Positions 37,682-45,184 of a stretch of 64,000 nt of DNA are shown here, one piece after another. Under the pieces are notes generated by a model. It was given only the letters and a program-made list of their open reading frames with translations. It searched no databases and was not told the DNA's origin. Source of the DNA: Bordetella avium (lineage in GTDB: Bacteria > Pseudomonadota > Gammaproteobacteria > Burkholderiales > Burkholderiaceae_B); NCBI RefSeq assembly GCF_034424645.1, contig NZ_CP139969.1:2542001-2606000 (forward strand). The letters run 5' to 3'. A program made the position numbers and the translations under genes. Numbering within the stretch: the first letter of the stretch is position 1; each line of letters opens with the position of its first letter.

Positions 37682-38323
37682 ATGCTGCCTTCACTCACCG
37701 ACCGCATCGACGCCGTACTGCCTCAAACGCAATGCACCAAATGCGGCTATGACGGCTGCCGGCCCTATGCCCAGGCGCTTGCCGACGGCGCGGCAGACAT
37801 CAACCGCTGCCCTCCTGGCGGCCAGGAGGGCGTCAAAACACTGGCCGCCCTGCTATCGCTGCCCGAGCTGCCGCTCGACCGCGAACGCGGCGAACCCGGG
37901 CCGCTGCTGGTGGCGCGCATCGACGAAGCGCATTGCATCGGCTGCACGCTCTGTATCCGGGCCTGTCCGGTGGACGCCATCGCAGGCGCCAATAAACGCA
38001 TGCACACCGTTCTGGCCGACTTGTGCAGTGGCTGTGATCTGTGCGTAGCGCCCTGTCCGGTGGATTGCATCGACATGGTGCCCGCCGGCCGCGACTGGAC
38101 TGCCAGCGACGCCAGTGCGGCGCGCCAGCGGCACAGGGAGCGCGCCCTGCGGCTGGCTCGGGAAACGGCCGACAATGCGCGCCTCATGGCCGACGCCAGC
38201 GCCGAAGAGACCCTACAGCCCGCCGTCGCCACCCCGACTGCGCCAGAGGCCAGCGAACAAAAGCGCTCCGCCATCGAGGCCGCCCTGGCGCGCGCACGCG
38301 CGCGTCGCACCCAACGTCCCTGA
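37682..38323 (+). CDS. rsxB: RsxB/RnfB-type iron-sulfur electron transport protein
   Basis: Protein of 213 aa with three iron-sulfur sites. An N-terminal Fe-S domain ([13 protein letters not shown]...INRCPPGG, residues about 18-46) is followed by two ferredoxin-type [4Fe-4S] motifs: [17 protein letters not shown] and [17 protein letters not shown]. An Ala/Arg-rich tail ends it. It lacks the N-terminal membrane helix of full RnfB, and no other rnf genes are nearby. It stands directly before nth, an arrangement also known beside Rnf clusters, so it may deliver electrons to the nuclease's cluster or another acceptor; that is speculation. Confidence 0.88.
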   Translation: MLPSLTDRIDAVLPQTQCTKCGYDGCRPYAQALADGAADINRCPPGGQEGVKTLAALLSLPELPLDRERGEPGPLLVARIDEAHCIGCTLCIRACPVDAIAGANKRMHTVLADLCSGCDLCVAPCPVDCIDMVPAGRDWTASDASAARQRHRERALRLARETADNARLMADASAEETLQPAVATPTAPEASEQKRSAIEAALARARARRTQRP

Positions 38324-38329
38324 TACGCC

Positions 38330-38965
38330 ATGAATGCCGCCAAACGCCGCGAGATTTTTGAGCGCCTGCGGGCCGCCAACCCGCATCCGACCACCGAACT
38401 GGAATATGAAACCCCCTTCCAGTTGCTGATCGCCGTGCTGCTATCGGCGCAGGCCACGGACAAGTCTGTGAACATCGCGACACGCAAGTTCTTCGCGCAG
38501 CATGGCACGCCCGCAGGCATGGTGGCGCTGGGCGAGGCCAGGCTTGCTGAATACATCAAGACGATCGGCCTATTTCGCACCAAGGCCAAAAACGCCATCG
38601 CCACCAGCCGCATCATTCTCGAACAACATGGCGCAGAGGTGCCGCGCAGCCGAGAGGCGCTGGAAGCCTTGCCCGGCGTCGGGCGCAAGACGGCCAACGT
38701 TGTGCTCAACACGGCCTTCGGCATGCCGACAATGGCCGTGGACACCCATATTTTCCGTGTCTCCAATCGCACCGGGTTGGCGCCCGGAAAAAATGTGCTT
38801 GAAGTCGAGCTCAAGTTGGAAAAAGTGGTGCCGTCCGAATTCAAGCTTGATGCCCATCACTGGCTGATCCTGCACGGCCGCTACATTTGCGTGGCGCGCA
38901 CGCCGAAATGTCCGCAATGCGGCATCGCGGACTTGTGCGAATTCAAATCCAAGACGGCCGCTTGA
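38330..38965 (+). CDS. nth: Endonuclease III
   Basis: DNA glycosylase/AP lyase (211 aa) for oxidised pyrimidines. The helix-hairpin-helix LPGVGRKTANVV holds the catalytic Lys, VDTHIFRVSNR the catalytic Asp, and the [4Fe-4S] loop CVARTPKCPQCGIADLC has the exact C-X6-C-X2-C-X5-C spacing. It starts 6 nt after the rsxB stop, so they are likely co-transcribed. Confidence 0.96.
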   Translation: MNAAKRREIFERLRAANPHPTTELEYETPFQLLIAVLLSAQATDKSVNIATRKFFAQHGTPAGMVALGEARLAEYIKTIGLFRTKAKNAIATSRIILEQHGAEVPRSREALEALPGVGRKTANVVLNTAFGMPTMAVDTHIFRVSNRTGLAPGKNVLEVELKLEKVVPSEFKLDAHHWLILHGRYICVARTPKCPQCGIADLCEFKSKTAA

Positions 38966-39062
38966 CGAGGCGCTCCTGAGCGGCCGCCAGGGTCGTGCTC
39001 CGGTCTGATTACCGCGGCGCGATCTGTGTGGCGCCCCCCGCCAAGCGCCCTGGCAGCGCGCC

Positions 39063-39082
39063 ATTGTCACCCTGTTGACAAT
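39063..39082 (+). promoter_or_regulatory. Inverted repeat upstream of the first liv operon
   Basis: ATTGTCA (39063-39069), 6 nt, TGACAAT (39076-39082) form a perfect 7-bp dyad. It includes TTGACA, a consensus -35 hexamer, at 39075-39080, but I see no good -10 at the right distance. It lies 110 nt before the first ABC gene. Candidate operator. Confidence 0.4.
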
Positions 39083-39192
39083 CCTGCATGGCGCAGCGCA
39101 AAACCTATGAGAAACCCCCATGGAATTGGCAGGGAGAGCTATCGCATACTCGCCGCAACCCTTTCAAAAAAAGCCAACGCGGGTGCAGCGTC

Positions 39193-39966
39193 ATGGACGA
39201 TACGATCCTGGAGACAAAAGGACTGACGAAGGAGTTTCGCGGCTTTGTCGCGGTCAACAACGTCAACCTGCGCATTAAGCGTGGACACATACACGCGCTC
39301 ATCGGCCCGAACGGGGCCGGGAAGACGACCTGCTTCAATCTGCTGACAAAATTCTTGTCGCCCACATCGGGCAGCATTTACTTCAACGGGCATGACATCA
39401 CGCGTGAACGCCCGGCTCAGATCGCGCGTAGAGGCGTCATCCGCTCATTCCAGATTTCCGCTGTTTTCCCGCATCTAACCGTGCTGGAAAACGTGCGCCT
39501 GGGCCTGCAGCGCCGCACAGGCCTGTCTTATCAATTCTGGCGCAGCGAGGCCGGACTCGCGCATCTGAACGCGCCGGCGCGGGCATTGCTCGAAGAGGTT
39601 GACCTAGGCGGCTTTGCCAACGAAATGACAATCAACCTGCCCTATGGCCGCAAGCGCGCGCTGGAGATCGCCACTACGCTCGCCATGGAGCCCGAGCTGA
39701 TGCTGCTCGATGAGCCCACGCAAGGCATGGGCCATGAGGATGTCGATCGCGTCACGCAACTCATCAAGCGCGTGAGCGCCGGCCGCACCATCCTCATGGT
39801 CGAACACAATATGAACGTCGTGCCGAGCATCGCAAACACCATCACGGTGCTGGCTCGCGGCGCAGTGCTGGCTGAAGGCCCTTATGCCGAGGTTTCCCGT
39901 CATCCGGCCGTCATGCAAGCCTATATGGGCACCGCGACAGGCGAACTGCAAGGAGCCCACGCATGA
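39193..39966 (+). CDS. livG: Branched-chain-type ABC transporter ATP-binding protein (LivG-like)
   Basis: ABC ATPase (257 aa) that powers import with LivF, LivH and LivM. Walker A is GPNGAGKTT, the signature is NLPYGRKRALEIA (the LivG form of LSGGQ), Walker B is LMLLDEPTQGM and the switch His is in MVEHNMNVV. I chose the ATG at 39193 (MDDTILETKGLTKEF); it has no strong ribosome site, and an in-frame ATG at 39088 would add 35 unlike residues. It overlaps the next gene by 4 nt. Confidence 0.92.
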   Translation: MDDTILETKGLTKEFRGFVAVNNVNLRIKRGHIHALIGPNGAGKTTCFNLLTKFLSPTSGSIYFNGHDITRERPAQIARRGVIRSFQISAVFPHLTVLENVRLGLQRRTGLSYQFWRSEAGLAHLNAPARALLEEVDLGGFANEMTINLPYGRKRALEIATTLAMEPELMLLDEPTQGMGHEDVDRVTQLIKRVSAGRTILMVEHNMNVVPSIANTITVLARGAVLAEGPYAEVSRHPAVMQAYMGTATGELQGAHA

Positions 39967-40676
39967 CCGCACCCGCGCTTGAAATCACAGATTTGCAAGC
40001 TTGGTATGGCGAATCGCACATCCTGCACGGCGTCAATCTACGCATCGCCAAAGGAGAAGTCGTCACACTGCTGGGACGCAATGGCGCGGGCCGCACAACG
40101 ACGCTGCGCGCCGTGCTGGGCCTGACCGGATCGCGCTCGGGCTCTGTGCGTATTCACGGCACTGAAGCCATCGATCTGCCCACGTACAAAATCGCCCATC
40201 TGGGCGTGGGGTATTGCCCCGAAGAACGAGGCATCTTCGCCAGCCTGTCGTGCGAAGAAAACCTGCTGCTGCCCCCTCCGGTGGGCGGGGCACTGGGCGG
40301 CGGCATGTCGCTGGCGGAAATCTACGAGATGTTCCCCAATCTGCATGAGCGCCGCCATTCGCCGGGCACCCGACTTTCCGGCGGAGAGCAGCAGATGCTG
40401 GCCGTGGCGCGCATTCTGCGCACCGGCGCCAATCTGCTGCTCTTGGACGAGATTTCCGAAGGTCTGGCCCCGGTGATCGTCCAAGCGCTGGCACGCATGA
40501 TCACCGCCTTGAAGGCACGCGGCTACACCATCGTGATGGTGGAACAGAACTTTCGTTTCGCTGCCCCGCTGGCGGACCGCTTCTATGTCATGGAGCATGG
40601 CCAGATCGTCGAGCACTTCGGTGCGGCGGAACTCCCCGAGAAACAGGACACGCTCAACGACCTGCTGGGCGTCTGA
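39963..40676 (+). CDS. livF: Branched-chain-type ABC transporter ATP-binding protein (LivF-like), Walker A Lys replaced by Arg
   Basis: Second ABC ATPase (237 aa) of the system. Signature RLSGGEQQMLAVARI and Walker B NLLLLDEISEGLAP are intact, and the switch His region reads MVEQNF, as in LivF. Walker A reads GRNGAGRTTT: the nearly universal Lys that binds the ATP phosphates is Arg44 (codon CGC at 40092-40094). Some LivF homologues may share this, but it should weaken or alter ATP use at this site. It overlaps livG (ATGA) and precedes the binding protein. Confidence 0.9.
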   Translation: MTAPALEITDLQAWYGESHILHGVNLRIAKGEVVTLLGRNGAGRTTTLRAVLGLTGSRSGSVRIHGTEAIDLPTYKIAHLGVGYCPEERGIFASLSCEENLLLPPPVGGALGGGMSLAEIYEMFPNLHERRHSPGTRLSGGEQQMLAVARILRTGANLLLLDEISEGLAPVIVQALARMITALKARGYTIVMVEQNFRFAAPLADRFYVMEHGQIVEHFGAAELPEKQDTLNDLLGV

Positions 40677-40735
40677 AAAAACCTGTCAATTGCCGGCCTG
40701 CCGGCGCCCCCAAAAGGAAAGATAGGAGTCATCCC

Positions 40736-41950
40736 ATGAAGTTGCGCATCATCACTGCAGCACTGGCCTTGGCAGGCCTGGGAAGCCTAGGGCTACCCGC
40801 CCAAGCAAACGGCATTTCCAATGACGTCATCCGTATCGGCTTCATCACCGATATGTCGGGCGTGTATTCCGACATCGACGGCAAGGCTGGTGTCGAGGCC
40901 ATCCGCATGGCGATCGAGGATGCAGGGGGCAATATCAACGGCAAGAAAATCGAGTTGCTGACGGCCGATCACCAGAACAAGGCCGACGTGGCGTCGGCGC
41001 GCGCCCGCGAGTGGTTCGATCAGCAGCATCTCGACGTGCTGATCGGCGGCACCAATTCGGCAACCAGCCTGGCCATGGCGCAAGTCGCCGCCGAAAAGAA
41101 AAAGCCCTTCATCGCGGTGGGCGCGGGCGCATCGGATCTCACCAACGCCCAGTGCTCGCCTTACACCGTTCATTACGCCTACGACACCGTCGCGCTGGCG
41201 CGCGGTACCGGCTCGGCCGTCGTGAAAGACGGCGGGAAAAGTTGGTTTTTCCTGACTGCCGACTATGCTTTCGGGCACGCCCTGGAGCGCGATACCGCCA
41301 ATGTCGTGAAGGCCTCTAGCGGCGAGGTCAAAGGCCAGGTTCGCGCTCCCTTGGGCGCATCGGATTTCTCATCTTTCCTGTTGCAGGCGCAAAGCTCTAA
41401 AGCGCAGATTCTTGGTCTGGCCAATGCCGGCGGCGATACGATCAACGCGATCAAGGCGGCAAACGAATTCGGCATCACCAACGCCATGAAAATGGCCGGC
41501 CTGCTGGTCTTCATCAACGACATCCACTCGCTCGGCCTGGACGCCACCAAAGGCATGTATCTGACCGACGGCTGGTACTGGGATCAATCAGATGACGCCC
41601 GCGCCTGGTCCAAGCGCTTCGAAGATCGCGTCAAGCGCAAACCCTCGATGTTGCAGGCGGGGGATTACTCTGCCGCCAAGTTCTACCTGGATGCCGTGAA
41701 AGCCACCGGCACCGACGATGCCGACAGCATCATGAAGTGGATGAAGTCGAACAAGATCAACGACTTCTTCGCCAAGAACGGACAGGTGCGCGAGGACGGC
41801 CGCATGGTGCACGACATGTACCTCATGCAGGTCAAGACACCGGCCGAATCCAAAGGCCCCTGGGACTACTACAAGGTGGTGGCCACCCTGCCGGGCGATG
41901 AGGTGTACACCAAGCTGTCCGAATCGACCTGCAAGCTGCTCAAGAAGTAA
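40736..41950 (+). CDS. Periplasmic substrate-binding protein of a branched-chain-type ABC system
   Basis: Type I periplasmic binding protein (404 aa) with a signal peptide (MKLRIITAALALAGLGSLGLPAQA, cut near residue 24). It starts the mature domain with IRIGFITDMSGVYSDIDGKAGVEA, as in LivK/amide-urea-type receptors, and has HQNKADVASARAREWFDQ. Ligand not deducible; aromatic acids, short amides or branched-chain amino acids are all possible. AAAGGAAAG... lies upstream of the ATG. Placed between the two ATPases and the two permeases. Confidence 0.88.
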   Translation: MKLRIITAALALAGLGSLGLPAQANGISNDVIRIGFITDMSGVYSDIDGKAGVEAIRMAIEDAGGNINGKKIELLTADHQNKADVASARAREWFDQQHLDVLIGGTNSATSLAMAQVAAEKKKPFIAVGAGASDLTNAQCSPYTVHYAYDTVALARGTGSAVVKDGGKSWFFLTADYAFGHALERDTANVVKASSGEVKGQVRAPLGASDFSSFLLQAQSSKAQILGLANAGGDTINAIKAANEFGITNAMKMAGLLVFINDIHSLGLDATKGMYLTDGWYWDQSDDARAWSKRFEDRVKRKPSMLQAGDYSAAKFYLDAVKATGTDDADSIMKWMKSNKINDFFAKNGQVREDGRMVHDMYLMQVKTPAESKGPWDYYKVVATLPGDEVYTKLSESTCKLLKK

Positions 41951-42043
41951 GCCGCGCTCTCAGGCTCAGGCCGCCCCCGCTCGAGCGGGGCGGCTGCGCC
42001 CTCATCGCAACAACTCTCATCGCACGCGCAGGACTTCCACACG

Positions 42044-42931
42044 ATGACTGATATTTTCGGCATCCCCATCCAGGCCTTGCTAGGGCAATTACTGCTAGGG
42101 CTGGTCAACGGTTCTTTCTACGCCATGCTGTCGCTGGGACTCGCCGTGATTTTCGGCTTGCTCAACGTGATCAATTTCGCCCATGGCGCGCTCTACATGC
42201 TGGGCGCTTTCGTCGCCTGGATGGGCTTGAGTTATCTTGGCCTGAACTACTGGGTCATGCTGATTCTGGCGCCGCTGGTGGTCGGCCTGTTCGGCATCAT
42301 CATCGAGCGCTGTCTGCTGCGCCATCTGTACAAACTGGATCATCTCTATGGCCTCTTGCTGACCTTCGGCTTGACGCTGCTGATCGAGGGTATTTTCCGC
42401 AGCCTGTATGGCGTCTCCGGCCAACCCTACCCCACACCGGATCTGCTGCGCGGCGCGACCAACCTGGGTTTCATGATTCTTCCCATCTACCGGGGCTGGG
42501 TCGTGATCGCTTCCCTCGTGGTCTGCCTGGCCACCTGGTTCGTCATTGAACGCACCCGTTTGGGCGCGCTGCTGCGGGCTGGCACCGAAAATCCCAAGTT
42601 GGTCGAAGCTTTCGGCGTCAACGTCCCGCGCATGATCACCCTGACCTACGGTTTCGGCGTGGCATTGGCCGGGTTTGCCGGCGTGCTGGCCGCGCCGGTG
42701 CTGCAAATTTCTCCCCTGATGGGCTCCAACCTCATCATTGTCGTGTTCGCAGTGGTCGTGATCGGCGGCATGGGCTCCATCATGGGCGCCATCGTCACCG
42801 GCCTCGGGCTGGGCGTGATCGAAGGCCTGACCAAGGTGTTCTGGCCAGAAGCCTCGAGCACCGTTGTTTTCATCATCATGGCCATCGTGCTCCTGCTGCG
42901 CCCGGCCGGGCTGTTTGGAAAAGAGAAATGA
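42044..42931 (+). CDS. livH: Branched-chain-type ABC permease (LivH-like)
   Basis: Inner-membrane permease (295 aa) with about eight hydrophobic segments. It has GLVNGSFYAMLSLGLAVIFGLLNVINFAHGA near the start, which is the LivH signature, and the cytoplasmic coupling loop GTENPKLVEAFGVNV. It overlaps livM by 4 nt (ATGA), giving coupled production of the permease pair. Confidence 0.93.
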   Translation: MTDIFGIPIQALLGQLLLGLVNGSFYAMLSLGLAVIFGLLNVINFAHGALYMLGAFVAWMGLSYLGLNYWVMLILAPLVVGLFGIIIERCLLRHLYKLDHLYGLLLTFGLTLLIEGIFRSLYGVSGQPYPTPDLLRGATNLGFMILPIYRGWVVIASLVVCLATWFVIERTRLGALLRAGTENPKLVEAFGVNVPRMITLTYGFGVALAGFAGVLAAPVLQISPLMGSNLIIVVFAVVVIGGMGSIMGAIVTGLGLGVIEGLTKVFWPEASSTVVFIIMAIVLLLRPAGLFGKEK

Positions 42932-43911
42932 ACCGTCAACTGCTAGGCTATGCCGCCGCCGTGATCGTTGTGGGCGCCCTGCCGTTTCTAGGCGTGTATC
43001 CGATCTTTGTCATGAAGGTGATGTGCTACGCGCTCTTTGCCTGCGCCTTCAATCTGTTGCTGGGCTATACCGGCCTGCTCTCCTTTGGCCATGCGGCCTT
43101 TTTGGGTAGCGCCGCCTATGCGACGGGGCAGGCACTGAAGGTGTGGGGCTGGCCGACCGAGCTGGGCCTGTTGTTCGGCGTCGTGGTGGCTGCGCTGCTG
43201 GGCCTGGCGATGGGTGCATTGGCCATCCGACGCAGTGGCATCTATTTCGCGATGATCACGCTCGCGCTGGCGCAAATGGTGTTTTTCTTTTTCTTGCAAG
43301 CCAAGTTCACGGGCGGCGAGGATGGACTTCAAGGCGTGCCGCGCGGCAAGGCTTTAGGCTTTATCGACCTGTCTCAGGACATCAACCTGTATTACCTGGT
43401 GATGGTCTTGTTCATCATTGGCTACTTCATCATCTGGCGCACCGTGCACTCACCCTTCGGGCAGGTGCTCAAAGGCCTGCGCGAGAACGAGCCCCGGGCG
43501 ATCTCGCTCGGCTATGACACGGATCGCTTCAAGCTGCTGGCCTTCGTACTGTCGGCGGCCATCGCCGGCCTGGCCGGTTCCGCCAAAACACTGGTCTTCG
43601 TGTCGGCCACGCTTTCTGACGCCACCTGGCAGATGTCTGGCCTGGTCATTCTCATGACCCTGGTGGGCGGGATGGGTACGCTTACCGGCCCCATCATTGG
43701 CGCCTTTGTAGTAGTGCTGCTGGAAAACAAGGTGGGCGATTTTGGCCAGTTCATGGCCAATCTGACAGGCATGGACTGGTTCTTGCGCCTGGGCGAATCG
43801 GTCACCATCGTGATCGGCCTGATATTCGTCATCTGCGTCATGGCGTTCCGCCGCGGCCTGGTGGGCGAATTCAGCGCATGGCTGGAGCGCCGCCGCATGG
43901 CGCGCGCCTGA
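42928..43911 (+). CDS. livM: Branched-chain-type ABC permease (LivM-like)
   Basis: Partner permease (327 aa) with about nine hydrophobic segments. It has NLLLGYTGLLSFGHAAFLGSAAYATG, the LivM signature, and the coupling loop KGLRENEPRAISLGYDTDRFK. Unlike the second system at 48013-49851, this LivM is not fused to an ATPase. Last gene of livG-livF-binding protein-livH-livM. Confidence 0.93.
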   Translation: MNRQLLGYAAAVIVVGALPFLGVYPIFVMKVMCYALFACAFNLLLGYTGLLSFGHAAFLGSAAYATGQALKVWGWPTELGLLFGVVVAALLGLAMGALAIRRSGIYFAMITLALAQMVFFFFLQAKFTGGEDGLQGVPRGKALGFIDLSQDINLYYLVMVLFIIGYFIIWRTVHSPFGQVLKGLRENEPRAISLGYDTDRFKLLAFVLSAAIAGLAGSAKTLVFVSATLSDATWQMSGLVILMTLVGGMGTLTGPIIGAFVVVLLENKVGDFGQFMANLTGMDWFLRLGESVTIVIGLIFVICVMAFRRGLVGEFSAWLERRRMARA

Positions 43912-43917
43912 AGCCCT

Positions 43918-43972
43918 CGCCTTGCCAGGTTTTCCTCGCCATGCCGCTTCGCCAGAAAACCCGGACAAGGCG
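43918..43972 (+). terminator. Long imperfect hairpin after livM
   Basis: 43918-43934 pairs with 43955-43972 (16 of 17 pairs, one bulged A) around a 20-nt loop, starting 7 nt past the livM stop. No T-tract follows, so it may stabilise the 3' end rather than terminate. The rest of 43912-44194 shows no gene. Confidence 0.5.
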
Positions 43973-44194
43973 ATAGGGCTTGCCGGGTTTCGAACCCGCC
44001 GCCGCCGCAGGGGCTGGCGTTCGCGCGCTGGCCGTCCTGATGCCGATCTAGGCCGAGGTCAGGACAGCCCCGCACAGGCTCCGAGACCCTGGGAAGAAAA
44101 ATGCGCGGTGCGCGGGCAGCTCAGGCTGCCGAAATGAGGTATCCGTTATGCTTTAAACCTTGGCACTCGCCTACGACTCAAGGATAGAAGCAAG

Positions 44195-45034
44195 ATGGAC
44201 GCCCTCTTCTGGTACAACGGCCAATGGATGACCGACAACCCCAAGCTGCTCGGACCCGCCGATCATGCCTTCTGGATGGCGAGCATGGTTTTCGATGGCG
44301 CTCGCGCTTTTCGCGGCCTGACGCCGGATCTGGATCTGCACTGCCAGCGAGTGGTTCGCTCGGCCGAACGCATGCTGATGAAACCGCAGTTGTCGGCGAC
44401 AGAGATAGAAACGCTATGCCTCGAGGCCATCGCGCGCTTTCCCGCCGGCAGCGAGCTGTACATCAAGCCCATGTTTTATTGCGCCGACGGCTTTCTGCTG
44501 CCGGATGCCGAGAAAACCCAGTTTGTGCTCCATGTTTTTAATGCGCCCATGCCGGGCAGCAAGGGCTTCTCGGCCGGTTTCTCCAGCTTTGTGCGCTCCT
44601 GGCCCAATATGGCGCCCACCGATGCCAAAGCCTCCTGCCTCTACCCCAACGGTCAGCGCGCAATTGCCGAAGCGGCATCCCGCGGCTTTGACAACGCCAT
44701 CATGTGCGACGGCGACGGTCATCTGGCCGAGTTCGCGTCCAGCAATATCTGGCTGGCCAAGGATGGCGTCGTATTCACGCCTGTGCCCAACGGCACCTTT
44801 CTCAATGGAATCACGCGGCAACGGGTGCTGACGCTGCTGCGCGAAGATGGCGTGACCGTACATGAACGCAGCCTGACCCGCGCCGACCTCGAAGCTGCCG
44901 ACGAAGTGTTCTCCACCGGCAACTACGGCAAAGTGCTGCACGTCAACCGCGTCGAAGACCGGGCCCTGCCCTACGGACCGCTGGCGCAGCGCGCTCACCG
45001 TCTTTATATGGCCTATGCGGAGAAAACGGCATAA
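44195..45034 (+). CDS. Class IV aminotransferase (branched-chain aminotransferase-like)
   Basis: PLP-dependent fold-IV aminotransferase of 279 aa, somewhat shorter than IlvE (about 305-310). The PLP Lys is in TDAKASCLYPN. Other family marks are HAFWMASMVFDGARAFRG, HLAEFASSNIWLAKDG and GTFLNGITRQRVL. An AAGGA ribosome site precedes it. Its position behind a branched-chain-type transporter suggests transamination of an imported amino acid, but D-amino acid or 4-amino-4-deoxychorismate-lyase-like relatives share this fold, so I give no symbol. Confidence 0.85.
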   Translation: MDALFWYNGQWMTDNPKLLGPADHAFWMASMVFDGARAFRGLTPDLDLHCQRVVRSAERMLMKPQLSATEIETLCLEAIARFPAGSELYIKPMFYCADGFLLPDAEKTQFVLHVFNAPMPGSKGFSAGFSSFVRSWPNMAPTDAKASCLYPNGQRAIAEAASRGFDNAIMCDGDGHLAEFASSNIWLAKDGVVFTPVPNGTFLNGITRQRVLTLLREDGVTVHERSLTRADLEAADEVFSTGNYGKVLHVNRVEDRALPYGPLAQRAHRLYMAYAEKTA

Positions 45035-45108
45035 GCCCATGCCGCGCACGCGTGCCGGCCGCCCCACAAGGCAAGGGGACAAGCTATGTGGCCGCGTGAT
45101 CCGCACTG

Positions 45109-45162
45109 AGCTGACAAGCCGGCTTGCCGCCCGTCTGGGTAGCGCTCATCTTCTTGTCAGCT
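45109..45162 (+). promoter_or_regulatory. Perfect 10-bp inverted repeat upstream of the phospholipase gene
   Basis: AGCTGACAAG (45109-45118) and CTTGTCAGCT (45153-45162) are separated by 34 nt. The left arm overlaps a 10-bp palindrome AAGCCGGCTT (45116-45125). It ends 22 nt before the phospholipase ATG. Candidate operator or 5' hairpin. Confidence 0.45.
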
Positions 45163-45184
45163 TGCGGGCCCTACTCTGCTAATC

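Noticed and set aside
43983..43998. tRNA T-arm-like GGGTTTCGAACCC after livM
   Set aside because: On the minus strand it gives a TTCGAAA loop with a 4-bp stem, but no matching acceptor stem, D-arm or anticodon arm can be laid out over the next 80 nt.
43922..44137. Arg-rich 71-codon plus-strand frame between livM and the aminotransferase gene
   Set aside because: It crosses the long livM 3' hairpin, has no ribosome site and looks like translated GC-rich non-coding DNA.
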